The notes under the pieces are model-generated. The model did not search any database. It was not told the DNA's origin and was given only the letters and a program-made list of their open reading frames with translations. The position numbers and the translations under genes were made by a program. A stretch of DNA of 64,000 bases from Vespa crabro (Eukaryota; Arthropoda; Insecta; Hymenoptera; Vespidae): the NCBI RefSeq assembly GCF_910589235.1, contig NC_060969.1, forward strand, positions 95,001 through 159,000, given 5' to 3'. Shown here one piece after another: positions 24,159 through 38,200 of this stretch (the first letter of the stretch is position 1; every line of letters starts with the position of its first letter).

Positions 24159-25185
24159 TATTTCTCCAAATATTGTCCTTCGTTTGGATTGTTTATACGA
24201 TGATATAAAATCATCTACTCAGAATATACTCGTTGATATGCAGCAGACTCACTTTAGATAAGGACTCGCATTCCACGGTTTTATTAGATGACACCAGCTA
24301 CGAAAGAAACGAATCAATCATGTGAGTCATTTTACCAAGAATCAACGAAGCGATCTAAAGAAATAGAAATGGTACGTTAGGAGTGTCAATGTTTTCTTAT
24401 AAACATTTATAAAACGCTCGAATAATGTAATAACAAACAATGTTGGATCGCGAAAGAGAACAAAAATCCATAAAGATAGACTGACACACTCTCGAGCGGA
24501 TATGATCGAATCATTTCTTCTTGGTTTCTTTTCATGCAATGCTACCTCAAGCATTTAAATGTCTTTGAAGAATAATTGTCTACGAACGATTATGAGACAT
24601 ATAGCCTTGAAAAACCAAAGAACAAACGATGAACGATGTTTTCGTTCGGGCAATAGAAAATGTCTGAAACTTGTTAGAAAAATGAACGAAGTAAAATAAG
24701 AAGAATAAAAAGAAAAAGAAGAGAAAGAAAAAAAAAGAGAAAGAAGAAGTAGAAAAAGAAGACCAGTAGATAAGGAAGGTGCAAGCACCACAAGAAACCG
24801 GGAGCCGTTCTTCGAGTTCTATAGCCAGGAGAGTGAAGGTCGAGTCTAACCTCTCGGCCAGTTGGTCGGCTTCCACAAATAGACGCAACCCACTGTATAT
24901 ATCCTCTTTGTTCGCTAATCTTCTCAAGAAAGTAATTAGACGATCCACGCCCATAAGAATACTATACCGAGTGAGACCGTTAAAAGAATTCTACTTATCT
25001 CTCTCTCTTTTTTTTTCTTACTAGCAACAAGCGAAGGACAGGTTCTTGCGTTAATGATAGAACTCGTAGATTTTCGAAGAACACGTTTCGTTAGACTTAC
25101 GACAACAATTTCTGACCCTTACAGATAATAATTATTAAAATCATTTATTCCAAATGGAAAACGGATTTATTGATATTTCAAATAA

Positions 25186-25238
<53 letters not shown>

Positions 25239-25824
25239 GTATGTTTTAAATTAATAAATAATATATCAAATTTATATTGTTTTTGTTTTTCTCGTTCTTT
25301 TTCTATTTTTCTTTTTTTTCTTTTATTTTTTTTCTTTTTTTAATGAAATCGTTCACTCGTCGCCTAGCAAATATAGTAATCGCGGCGTATATACTATATC
25401 AAAGAGAGAACTCGTTCTATATTCTTTCCTCGCATGTGTCGTTCCCATTATGGTTTGAACGATCTTACGGCTTGAAAACCTTCTCTGCTTTCTTAAGGAA
25501 TCTTACTTTTGATTCATTCCGACTCCATAGTTATATTTATCTTTTTCCTATTTTTTTTCAACGCATGCATGTATCTATGTGATCATAGTTATCTCATATT
25601 TCTCGCACATAATAATAATTGCTATGACTACTAAGTATGTACCTGTGAAAAGTTTTTAAAAAAATCTTAAATTCTTAGTCGTATCTCAAGATCGAGATAA
25701 TGATACGAAAATAAAAAACTAAGAGATCCTTTACACGAGAATAACTTAACATGTCAATATATTTTAAAAATAGAGACGACGTATATAAATACATATGTAG
25801 GAAAGCACGTACGACTACTAAGAA

Positions 25825-25825
<1 letters not shown>

Positions 25826-25881
<56 letters not shown>

Positions 25882-25898
25882 AAGAGAGAGAAAGAGAG
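25826..25898. repeat. (GA)n microsatellite
   Basis: About 70 bp of GA with GAAA interruptions at the right end. Confidence 0.95.
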
Positions 25899-27211
25899 TG
25901 CGAATAAATAATTTTTATTAAACGTATACGTGCTCGTTCAAACGTGATTAATTATTCTACGGTGAATTAGAAATACCGGATTACGAGTTACTTCGGCAAT
26001 GACAACGATTCTTTCTATTACGCGGATATCTTACCTATATTCGCGCGCCGAATATAAATGTTTGAGAAAATACAAGTTAATACGAGAAAATACGAGCAAC
26101 CCCTTACGAAGGTGTGACTTCTATGAGATATTTCTCGCTCTTGCACGCTTCAAATGATGCATGAATATTGCATAAACCCGTAGATGAAGCAAGGTACTAC
26201 CTCTTCGATATTTTAAATGTAAGTATGTGTTTATGTGTATGTGCGTTTGTTTGAAAAGTGTACGTAAGTGTACATACACACACGAGTACACGCGCGAATT
26301 TTAATTCTCGTCTATCACTTTTCGCAATCTACCGGCATAAGAAGATCGCTCGATATCTTGATCGATTAATTATATTTCAATGGTACAAGTCACTATAATA
26401 AAAGAAAAGAAAAAAAAATTCTTATCCCGATCGGAAGAGATCGATTTTGCGATAAATCAGAACGTAGGGTGATATTTAATAAACGTCCACTTGATTTTTA
26501 TCTTTTTTTTTTTATTATTATCCCTCATTACGTTTCTAACGGAGAAAACGTGTGTACGATCGAAAGCAATGCTAATTACACTACGCATCTTTTCTCATAA
26601 TTTATTGCACCTTATAATTGTGACTTTTTCTAACATTTTATTATCTTTCGTTCTTTAACAACGCACTTATCGATTAATAATGATCGTCAAGTTACAAGAG
26701 AAGAAATCGAGATGGCAAGTGTACGAGCAATATTATTAATTATCTAGGATATCGTCATTCAACGTTAAAACGTCTAGCATTAGTTTCTCTCGTCTCGAAT
26801 CGAGTTGTAAAAGAGCAGAAAGGGGAGGAGAGTTTGTTGCTCCGACGTGGTAAGAAAATCACTTCGGGCTCATTAGTCCTTAATGAGATAATATGAGTGA
26901 GCTCTTTGAGTCGTAGCAGAACTAGAAGATCGAAATCAAAGCGGCACTTCTTCCTGGTTACCGGTTCGCGGAAAATTAAATTACCGTCCGGTGGATCATC
27001 GATAGACGCTTTGTAAATCGTCAAGACCGCGTACTTGCCTAACAGACGAGCAACCGAGTTCATCTTTCATTGAAGATGAACTTGCAAGTCCTTTTTATAC
27101 ATATGAATTTCGCCGGCTCATCGCTCGTAAGTCTGCAATGTATATAATCTCTGTCGACACAACAGACTCGACTAAGAGACTAAGAACACAGGCTCGATAC
27201 TTCATGAATTT

Positions 27212-27214
<3 letters not shown>

Positions 27215-27282
<68 letters not shown>
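27215..27282. repeat. (TA)34 microsatellite
   Basis: Uninterrupted TA for 68 bases. Confidence 0.97.
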
Positions 27283-27285
<3 letters not shown>

Positions 27286-28114
27286 AAAAAAAGATAAACC
27301 CGATTGATGTAACGATTAGTGCAACGAACGGTACAACACGTATGAAAAATGTTATTTTCATAATCTTTATCACATACATTAAAAAAGGTTTTATTATCGA
27401 GTGATAATGAAATATTGATGATTAAAGTTTACGTTTGGATGGAATATTATTACAATATCTCGGATTAATATTTTAGTCAGGATAATAGTCGAACATTTAA
27501 ATAAACGATAAACAAGTAAATAAAATTATTTTTACAGTTTAAGTAAATAATAAAGAAGTAAATAAAATTATTTTTACAAAATTTTCAAGCATTTTATGAA
27601 CACATACACACGAATTTATGTTGTATATCTTCGGCCATTTTAGCAATTTCGCGAAGCGTTCCCAAAAGAGAGAGTCTTCTCGGAAGAGACTGAGCGGCAC
27701 ATGTTCACGACAACGTATTCGAAATTTCCGTACGAAATTTTCATCCGACGAGGCTCCTTTCAAGAAGGAAACAGCAAGACGTCCGCGACATAGACGCATC
27801 GTTATTTCCTGGGATGGTGCGTCGGAGAAACTGCGTTTGCAATTTCCTCGGCATCGTTCATCCTCCTGGGAAAGTCTTGTGAAAGAGAACGGACGAGAAA
27901 AGATAGAGATAGAAAGGAAAAGAAAGAAAAAGAGAAGAGAGAGAAGGTGCAATGGATTACCCGACAGCAAGAAATGATATACAATCTCCATAAATCGAGA
28001 CTGAAGTCTCCAAAAAAAAATTCAAACTTCCTTGCATCTTTGTGTTTTCTTATGTCATCGGCGGCACTTTGATAAGCCACCTTGTAGTTTCGTAAATACT
28101 TCCTCTCTCTTTTT

Positions 28115-28121
<7 letters not shown>

Positions 28122-28202
<81 letters not shown>
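28122..28202. repeat. (CT)n(TA)n compound microsatellite
   Basis: CT passes directly into TA at 28153. Confidence 0.97.
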
Positions 28203-28204
<2 letters not shown>

Positions 28205-29320
28205 TTATTCTAGTGAAATGTTCTACCAACTTATATTCATAATATTCGATCATTTATATTTGTTTTTAAAAATTAATTGTTTAATACACTATATATTTAA
28301 TACTACATAATGTACTATATATAATGTACTATACATTTATATACACTATATAATGTACTATATATTTAATTGCTAATAATGCTCAATAGCCGATTACTTT
28401 CTGCGTTAATATTTTTATGAAAGAAAAACTTACTTTCTAGAATTTAATTTCAAGATTATGTATTTTTTTGTTGTATTTTCTATTGTACTTTCCGTTGTAT
28501 AATTTTAACTTGGTTTAGATTAAATTTTTTATCTGTCTATTTTTTTTCTTCCTCTATCTTTTCATTCTTCTCTTTTTATCTCTCTTAATCTGTTTGAAAA
28601 CGTTTTGGAATATTTCGGTAAGCGAAAGAGGTCGCCATACTTTTGTGGTTAGTTTAATATAGAAGAAAAAATGTCAAGAAGTAAATTTATGAGGAGCGAA
28701 AATACTCATACCAGTAGTTCAAGGATCGCTACATGAAAGGGATTAAGGAGGAAAATACGAAGAGAATGCGGATACAACAATGTCGTGCCTTGAAAACGAT
28801 GAGAAGAAAACATTCCAAAGAGACATTCTTCATTTTTCACCTCATAACGCCATGCAACAATGACGCTTCTTCGTGGTCATTGTGTTCGCGATATGAGGAA
28901 AAATAACCCTCGAGTCTTTATCCTCCCTTTCGAGAGGAAAAGAAAAGAAGGAAAAGAGAGAAAGGAAGAAAGAGAAAGAGAGATTCTTTTGCGATATTTT
29001 TTGCGAAACAAGCAACCTAAACTATTTTCCCAAACGTATACCGCGGAGTCTGATTAAAATTCTGCCGCGACCAAAAGAAAATGGTTTCGATGAGAAGAAG
29101 TGCGAGAGAATCGTGGAGCCAACATCCAAGAGAGGAGGGATGTAACACGCGACATCCCCCTATACCCTCTCTCAAATGTATTGTGACCGCTGACAAAGAC
29201 GCACACTTCATAGTCAGAGTAAGCCTCGGTAGGAGGTGGCTGTTAAAATTAAAAAAAAAAGAAAGAAAAAAGGGGTCGCTGGCACACGTTCTCTTCCTTT
29301 CGAGATTCCCTCTCTCTATT

Positions 29321-29355
<35 letters not shown>

Positions 29356-29606
29356 TTCTATCTTTCTACTCTCCCATTGTAAAACGCGCAAATCGATTTT
29401 CTCGCAGAAGGCCACGCAGTGCCCTCGAGCCGAGTGCTTTTGTAAATGGTGTAAATTGGCGAGAGACAAAGACCGATGGAAATCGTGGCATTTGCTAAGA
29501 GGACCCTCATATTCTCCTTTTTCTCTCGCTACCATCTCGCGAAATGCACGAGAACGAATGCATTTACAATAAAACGAAAAAGAAAGAGAGAGAAAAAAGG
29601 AGATAG

Positions 29607-29616
29607 AGATATATAG

Positions 29617-29672
<56 letters not shown>
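29607..29672. repeat. GATA/GA compound microsatellite
   Basis: GATA units (about 29611-29636) followed by GA. Confidence 0.93.
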
Positions 29673-29674
<2 letters not shown>

Positions 29675-30486
29675 TCACCGACCCTCGAAAAATTTGGTGT
29701 AACAGTATACTATATGAGAAATGTTCAAACGATTTTTTTTTCATCTCTCTTATCGTCATCAAATTTCCCGTTTTTAGTTTCATTTAATGGCTTCAATTGA
29801 AATTGAAACTGGTTCTCGTTGGTTTTCAATTGAGTTACTCTTGTTCATTTTTTTTATCATCGATAATCATAATAATATATATATATATGTATATTATTCT
29901 ACACTATATTGTCGTGGAGAAAATATGTCGTAATATCAATAAATCTACCTACAAATTTAGCAGCAGCTTTTTCTTTTCATTTTCTTTTGGTGGATATCAT
30001 TGAAACAATGATTCCGAGAAAATCGAATTAAACTCGTTCTCTTAGTTAGCTCGTTTATTTCTCGAGTATAGGGGCAAAAAATGAATGACCATTAAAATAC
30101 TCATCTAGTCTCGAATATTAAAACGCACATTCGCATCTCTCGATCTCATATTTCATTTTTTAAAGAATCGAAACGATGCTTTTTCCACCGTTCAAAAATG
30201 AAATTATCCGTTCGAAATCCATCACCCTCCTACTTTTTTTTTCTTCTCTCTTCAAGCGAACGTTCACGATTTATCGATTTCTCTCCTGCAACGGAAATGC
30301 AATAACGATATATTCAAGTTCTTGAAAGGTTGCAAAAAACGAATTGACTAGAAAGAGAAAGTATACATACGCAAGTGAATTAGACAAGGAAAAGACGAAT
30401 GAAACCAGACGAAGTAGAAATGTATTAGTGCTGACACGCGCGAGAGACGCACTTTCTATGAGCAAAACGCATGTGCTCATATCACA

Positions 30487-30527
<41 letters not shown>

Positions 30528-31987
30528 AGTAACGTAGACGTGTAAACAATGTCGTAGACGGTGCGATCTTCATTCTTATCTAACCATCGACTTGATTCGA
30601 TGTATTGCGCTTTCGTATATATATTTAAATATCTTAACTATAAAGTACTGACGGCTCCTTGAAAATAAATTTATTAGATATATACACTACACACACACAC
30701 ATATCGCTTGCAGTTATATCGATTAGAAAATCGAATAAATATTAATATTAAATCTACTGAAAAATTGTTTCTTCTTGTTTCTAAAATGTATTAGAGCTGA
30801 CGTAAAGAACTTCAGGGAAATATTGTATTATAACATTAAATTAGTACCTACTAATTAACGGATAATAAACTAATTAAAAAGCTAATCTGAAAAGCCAAAC
30901 AAATCGTAAAGATACTGTACGATACTCATAAAAAAGTATTAGAATTATTAAGAGACCAAAATAGAAAGTGTGACGATTAAATTCGTAATATTTAAAAGAC
31001 TGATAAATTTTCTTGGATGAAACAATGTTTTCAATGGAAAAGTTTTATTACAATAATTCAGAGCCAATTTCGTTTAAATCAAAATTCTAAAGGAAAGAAC
31101 AATGCAATCGTAAATACGATTTTGGATAAGAGGAAACGTAGCCAATCGAAAAGATACGGGCATTGTATTTATACGCTTTTAAGTTGAAAGAAAAATAATC
31201 AAGCAGGATATATTGAGCGTTCGAGCGATATTTTTAAATGGGAATACACTTCAAGTACCTGGGTACTTATTCTGAATATGCGACATCGAACTCGTAAATA
31301 AAGCTCGTAGTTTGACGTTGGTAAAAAAAAAAAAAAAAAAACAAATAAAAAATAAATAAAAAAAAATCCTTTTCTTCGTTTTTTATTTTCTTTTACACGT
31401 TTTGTTCTTCCTTTGTTTTTTTTTCTTCTTCTTTTCTTCCCCTTTCGTCCAACTGAAACCCCTTCCCTTCCCCATTATCATACGATTTCGTTTCTTTTAC
31501 AAAAATCAACTATCGTTTTTTTTTCATCATCGAGAGTTAAGGTATTGCATTCGAAACATTGCTCCGAACTATCATAAATCATTCACTTTACGAACATTTT
31601 ATGCGCCGTTAAACGAGTACATAACGAACGCGCACGTACCTCAATACACTGTAACGAAATCTCACGAGTGATTTTAATAGGTGGTACTTATTTTACAAAG
31701 GAGTCGATGAAGGGGGAAGCAGGGGAGGGATGGTGGTTGAGAGCTTACAGATTATAGTCCGTCTAGGTCTTGATTGCATTAAGAAACCGCTGCACTTATT
31801 TATTTTATTATATTTATCTTTTGTCAACAGAAATACGAGGAAGCCTTTTTCTTCTTTTCTTTCTTTCTTCATTATTTTTGTGTTTTGTTCACGATCGAAT
31901 GAACGTAAATTCTTCAAGTTGATAATAATCGAAGTTGAAAAAATTAAGATAATAAACAGAAAGATAGGAAAGAAATAACTTGCTCAC

Positions 31988-32041
31988 CTCTTGTGCTTTT
32001 TATCCAATGGATTGATGATTACATCGCATAGAACCAGCATC
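31988..32041 (-). CDS. possible small exon (18-codon size)
   Basis: A 54-base segment bordered by a minus-strand GTCAG acceptor and an AAGAG/GTGAGC donor. The only frame considered reads MLVLCDVIINPLDKKHK, with one base before and two bases after. It would accept a preceding exon ending two bases into a codon, as the exon at 54328-54401 does, but it cannot follow the exon at 35036-35214 directly. The polypyrimidine tract is poor and an open frame of this length is common by chance. It might be a cassette exon or spurious. Confidence 0.22.
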
Positions 32042-33223
32042 CTGACATGATTAAATTTCGGTCAAATAACACAATAATATTTACAACGAACTTAATAGGA
32101 ATTCGTAAGAAACGAAATGCGAACGAACCCGTGTTACATAGTCGTTCGATCAAGTTTAAACGAAACAAACAAAGAAGATGCAGGATTGTTACTGGAATAG
32201 AGGCGAGAAGAAAGAAAGGACGAGAAATAGAAAGGAAGGTGGGTATTAGGCTGGAGTTAAAGTTAATTAGTCGACTAATGGGATTTAAGTAAGCGAAGAA
32301 CAAATGAGCTTTAGAATTCCTCGAGAACTCGAATGGAGCAACTTGCTTCGTTGCAAGGATACACAGTCACTGCTTGAAAACCGAAAGTCTAAGAAATAAA
32401 AAAAAAAAAAGAGAAAGATGGGGAATCTCAAGAAGAACATCAACCACTCGTGAGTGAACAACGCAAGTAAGTACAGTGCACTCTTGAGTGAGTCGAGAGG
32501 TACTATCGCGGATCTAACATTAGACAAAAACAGAAATAGACCATAATTTGCAAATCGTAGCCGGTGGAAGCGCGAGGAGAGAGTGAGAGGAGAGAAACGC
32601 TAGCTTTGGAAACCGGCCAAAATGACGTCGAGAGATGAGAAAAAGAGAGAGAGAAAGAGAAAGAGACAGACGTCGGTTCAGCGACGCACCCACCATATTC
32701 CGGCTTTATCACTGGCTACTATTCGAAAACAGATTTCGAGGAAAGTACAAATTATTCTTGGTAAATCGAAGGAGAGATACAATTTTGATTCTGATTCATC
32801 CTAAAAACTATGAGACAATTATTTCATTATTAATTTTATAGGCTTATGACAAAGGGATCGTGAAAGAAATAATAAAAATATAATCTATAAATGATACATT
32901 ATAATATTTTTACATTGTAAACGAATGAAGAGAATAGGAAGCATAAAAATTCTCATTTCGATTCAAATCTATGCACGGTTCGTATGCATTTTCGCATATT
33001 TTATCAATCTCGATAACACGAGTACACATCGATTCTCTAGATTCGCATCGAAATGCAACTTTTAATTAATCCGTTCCTCAACGAACTATGTATGTATGTA
33101 TTTATGAATATATGTATGAATGTATATATGTATGTATGTATGTATTTATGATATAGTATTCATGAGCATATAATATGCAGAAATCCGAAGTATGCTCGAA
33201 GCATATGCATAAAAAAAGAGAAA

Positions 33224-33260
<37 letters not shown>

Positions 33261-33748
33261 TAGAAAAAGATAAAAAATCGAAATAATTCCCGTTTTCAAA
33301 TTTTCAAGCTTTTAATATCCTTCATTTATTTCTCTCTCCCTCTTTCTCTCCCTCCCTCTCTCTCTCTCCCTCTCTCTCTCTTTCTCTCTCTGTATTTCTC
33401 TTTCTGTATTCACACGCAAACACAGAAAATTAGAAAATTCTGCTACGATTATACGACAATGGATTTAACGTCCGGAAGACGAGCCCTTTTGTTGGCATTT
33501 TCGTGACAATCCCATCGAGTTCATTCGCTTCATGCACGGTTACCCTGCTTCCAAGCCCTCCCCCAACATTCTTCGCCATCTCCAAGAGGTAAGAGAATGA
33601 AATGACGTCGTGCAATTAGTACACAGTCGGTAGTACGGGAATTGTGAAATTCACTGGCCGAACGAGATTCAGACGATTAGTCTGGAAAGCCTGTGACCGC
33701 TGCAACACAGATGGTGACGACAGCTCTTTCTCTCTTTCTCTTTCTCTC

Positions 33749-33832
<84 letters not shown>

Positions 33833-35035
33833 CGCATATGGATGCATGCACTTTGCGAGGGAAATCTCTCTGACGTAGAGGAGGGTGGACGATAGAGTAA
33901 TTATCATCGATTCGTCGATAAAACTCATTACTGTACGCCTCGGTACGCAAAACTATAATACAATATAATTGCGGTCGATTCGAAATTGACGCCGTTTGTT
34001 TAACTCGAGAACCTAGTAAAATTTATGCGTCTTCCCGTTGACAACATCGTTAAGAGATCATTTCTCGTATCTAGTGTATCTTTTGACCTAATTTTTGTCA
34101 ATTTATGTGATGTCATGTTGTCCCTAATTACGGTCCACAGTTAATGTTATAAACAGATAGATACAGTTCTGTATATAGAAGTAATTAATTTTGTCTTATT
34201 AATAAAATCTATTGACTACAATATTAAAAAATGCATTGTCATGTATTGAATTTATTCCGTAGTAGTCATATATTGCCGTAATATGGTAGTACTTATCCTA
34301 TTTCTTTTATCTTTCTCTTTCTTTCACAAAGTCGATTATAAAACAAAAAATAAACGTGCACGTAACATTCGAGAATCGAAATCGAGTGATTCATTACTAA
34401 CTCCTGTCAAATGTATCTCTTTACATCGATTAGACTAGTACTTTCTGTTCGATCATTGAAACGTTATTGAACCGAACGTTAAATGGATTTAGTTCGATTA
34501 AAGACACACATGCACGCATTTACGCACGCACGCAACCAATTCTAATTCCTAAATCGGTAATTTGCGTTTAAATCGCCTCTGCTATGTCCGGAACACCTGA
34601 TATCCTTGCCGAAATTTATTTTATCGATGTAACCGAGAAAGAAGAAAATAGGACCAGAGGAAAACAAATCACTCCCTTTTAAAACGACGCTGCTAGTCCC
34701 TTTTTCTCGTCGACAAGAGAAATAAGGGTAGAAATTCCACGATTGAAAGGCGAAAATAAAGTATCCAATTTGTTTTGATTCGTCGTCTACTTCTTCTCCG
34801 GCTCGTTTTCGATCTATTTAACCGAAAAAGAATAAAAAGGTTCGATCGATCATATAGAAAATATATTTCTTTTTTTTTTATACGTTCTAAATAAAAATGA
34901 TTAAAATTTAACGTTGTAATGAAATCAATTGTTCACTATTACGAATACGATTAAATTAGATATTAAAATGAAAGTTTTAAAGCAAGCCCCTCACTTCTCT
35001 AGAGCATAGTCATCTTCCGAAATCACTTTACTTAC
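32042..35035. other. non-coding stretch with microsatellites
   Basis: It holds GTAT repeats near 33085-33145, GA at 33220-33257, CT-rich sequence at 33330-33400 and a long TC/TTTC array at 33724-33832. A GC-richer island at 33430-33620 is open on both strands. No other supportable gene. Confidence 0.45.
33724..33832. repeat. CT/CTTT microsatellite
   Basis: About 109 bp of CT with regularly spaced TTT interruptions. Confidence 0.95.
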
Positions 35036-35214
35036 TCGATAAATTCTTCGCGTCTTGGCCGAGGCGTAGCAACGAGATTTTTTGGTTCGTTAGTCCTTTT
35101 GGTGCCACGGGTGAGAGTAAATTCGATTTACTTTCGGTGAATTTAATTTCTCGCCTGCTAGTGAAGCTGCTATATATTGAGTATATTGAGATACGGTTCT
35201 CAAGTTCCCCAGTA
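35036..35214 (-). CDS. internal coding exon of an unrecognised minus-strand gene
   Basis: A 179-base exon read on the minus strand. The acceptor at 35215-35216 ends a long pyrimidine tract (TTTTTCTCACTCTTTC then TTACTTTAG). The donor is A/GTAAGT at 35030-35035. One frame is open throughout: one leading base, 59 codons, one trailing base. It reads from TGELENRISIYSIYSSF through SKSNLLSPVAPKGLTN to LRLGQDAKNLS. The composition is normal protein, rich in Ser, Lys and Leu, with no obvious domain or membrane segment. The leading base completes a codon with the last two bases of the exon at 54328-54401. I do not recognise the family. A TA microsatellite (35246-35279) sits directly upstream in the intron. 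The next exon must start with two bases of a codon, and I could not place it. Confidence 0.6.
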
Positions 35215-35243
35215 CTAAAGTAACAGAAAGAGTGAGAAAAATA

Positions 35244-35282
<39 letters not shown>

Positions 35283-38200
35283 TTTTATATATAAATGTAG
35301 AAAGATATATAAAAGAGAAAAGAAAAGGAATTATTGAAAATCACGTAGATACTTTACAAAGTTGTAACAAGTTTTTCCTTAGAAGAGAAAATTTATTTTA
35401 TAAATTGGAAATATTCAAAAAATTTCAGTAATGCTAAAGTACGTTACTATTTTTTCTTTTTTCGTTTAATTATCCAGCTCGTTGAACGTTAATGAAAGTC
35501 AATCTCGAAGCAAGCCACTTTGTGGTTCTCTCGAGAAACAGATGTCTAAACGATATCTTTCTTTACGAGTTCTTTAGTAAGACGAGCACTGGTAAATGAA
35601 TCAATACAAAACTATACAGCACTTGTCTTTGTTTTTCTTTTATACTTACACAATATATATGTATATATCGACATGTATATTTTTTTAAATTATTTATTTA
35701 CGATATTATTATTTAATGAGATGTTTAATTTTTAAAGAATCAATTAATTTTCTCGTTCATTTATTATTTATATGCATATATAAATGATATATATTCTCTA
35801 TACATAAATATAGAAATATACATATATCTTTTTAATGTATACTAATAAGATGAAAAAAGCTAGTTGTCGGTTTACGTGTGAACGGTGCTTAAGGGAAATA
35901 AAGCTCGTTTCCTAGCGGCCAGACCGACGTGCATAATTCAAGGGTGGACCAGTATCGATTGAGTCGCTGAGAGACGAGAGACCGCGTCGTTTTCGACTCG
36001 ACACTCGTTTTGCAAAACAAAATGAAGGAGAACGAGCTAAAGAGGATGACGTACATATCTGCTCTTTCAATATTTACAAGTACTTCTCTATAGAGAGGAA
36101 CGAGAGCTTAATTAATCATCTGGGAATGAAATTGACATCTTTGTTCATTTCGTTTGACTACGATTGGATAAAGCTTAATGAAAAACGCATTAACATTGCA
36201 TTACGTTTTGAAATTGATTGTAGGTATGTACAAAAACAAATTATTAGTAGAATAAAATTATTATTGCAAGCAAATATTTTTCTTTAAAAAATCATCGTGA
36301 AATTATTAATAATAATGCTAATTGATGAATACTTCTATTTATTTTTATTAATTAATTAATGGTAATTATCAATTAATGGTAAGTATTTTGTAAAATCATA
36401 TAAATCGATACAAATAATTAAATATTGCTTATGTCAGAGTTGCATTACTTATATTACGTATTTATATTTTATTATAAATTTAAGCTATTAAATAGCCTGC
36501 AATTGTTGAATAGTATCTTCTTAACTTTACCACTTATCTAGTCATTTACGTTATTTAACATTTTCATCTTCGATAGTATTCACAATTTATAATATCTGAT
36601 TATTCTTGAGAAAATTTAGTTGCTTCGTTTCTGATAACCATTTTGGCCCAAAAGAGAATAAGAGATCGTTATGAAAAACCATTGGCAGCATACAATGTGT
36701 TAATTAATGCATGAATGAACAACCATGAAGTATTAATAAAAATCGATAAAACTCTATAGGATAACTTCGTGTGACAAAGAAAAAAAGGAGAAAAAGGGGA
36801 AAAAAGAAAGAAAAAAGAAAAAAGCGGATAGCAACATATAGGCCCTTCGCTGATATTATTAATATTATTATTATTATCTTCCAAGAAAAAGATGCAACGT
36901 TTTATAATCGATGCTGCACGCAAAAAGGGGTGTAGCTATCCTCCCTCTGAGTTTCTCCTCTTTTCCTACCACATCTTTCTCTCCTCATTCTCTTCACAGC
37001 ACGAGAATCCGAGCGGAATGATAACGCGCGATAACTCATCTTTTACGCTCCGCAATCGCGACCCTTGCCTCGTCCTCGTACTTTTACCTTTTCCTTCACG
37101 TAAAATGTACGTATACATGCACACATACATACATGCATACATGTATACATACGTACATGAATATATACATACGTACATACATTTCCTCCTCCCTTTTTTC
37201 CGTGCCGTTAAAGGAGAAGAAAGGAACGAAAAAGGCTGGGTACAGCAAGAACACGACCGAACGAGAATTCCAACGCAGAAATTTTTGCGCATGCGAGCGT
37301 TTTATTCCACGCAACGTGTGCGTGTCTCCTCGTGCTGTAAAAATCGCCCCGGCAATCTTGGATTCGAGAATCTCCGTTGGAGTAAAACGAGGGAGAGAGA
37401 CTGTGGGACTGAAAAAAAGGGGGAGAACAATATTACTGGAGTTTCTTGCGTTTTGTAGATAAGGAAGTAGGTCGGTAAAGGGGAATAGAGGGAAACGAAA
37501 GAAAGAAAATAGGATCGAAGGATTAAGTATCGTCCTCAATGATCATGTCAACAATCGAGCAAAGAAAAAAAGAAGCGATTATTATTTTCTCTTTTTTCTC
37601 TATTTTTTCGTTTTTATTTTGAAAGCAATAAAACCGAGCTCCGAGAATCAATATCATTTTATCGTGAAACTTCTGACTTACGTTCATTTAGAGATCTATT
37701 TCTATAATAATTACGTCTTTCAAGATTCATTGGCTATAGTTATTATTCCACTTTTATTACATCGATAATCATGTTTTTTACGATATTTGATTTATAGCGC
37801 TTCTCTCTTTCACATTAATTCCAAGTTATTCAGACGATACATTGAAAGATCATTTAATAATACCTATTTATGATATAAGTAGAAGAAGGAGAGAGAATGA
37901 GCATAAAATATTTTATAATAAGAAATGAAAAAAAGGAAAAAAAAAGAAGAAGGAAGAGATATCTTCATTGGTGTCATTAAGTTTTGATCTTTAACAATAT
38001 TTTCAATACTCGGAACCCAATGTTATATTGTTTCTCGACGATAGACGAGCAATAAACTGACTGAGTTGTGTGCGCGATAAATGCCGCTAAACAAAAGACA
38101 CGTTAGACGTAAATAGCGCTGATGCAATAGGAAAGTGCAGTAACCGGCAAGAGAGCATAATGGAAGGAACACAATTTTGTTGTGAGAGAGAAGGTAATGT

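Larger units (their letters stand above)
23335..31987. other. long non-coding stretch with several GC-richer islands
   Basis: It holds microsatellites at 24125-24156, 25189-25235, 25826-25898, 27215-27282, 28122-28202, 29607-29672 and 30487-30528. GC-richer islands at 23440-23720, 24770-24990, 26750-27100, 27620-27960 and 29020-29570 are open in one or both strands but have no clear splice-site pairs or recognised motifs. The 26.7-27.1 kb and 24.8-25.0 kb islands are discussed in the findings. Elsewhere I see nothing. Confidence 0.45.

Noticed and set aside
29017..29572. Overlapping frames of 163 and 172 codons on opposite strands
   Set aside because: Both run through a CT array. Neither has a recognised domain or good splice sites.
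36892..37458. 188-codon plus-strand open frame
   Set aside because: It includes a translated CATA repeat, and the overlapping minus strand is open for 147 codons, so the frame has no strand preference.
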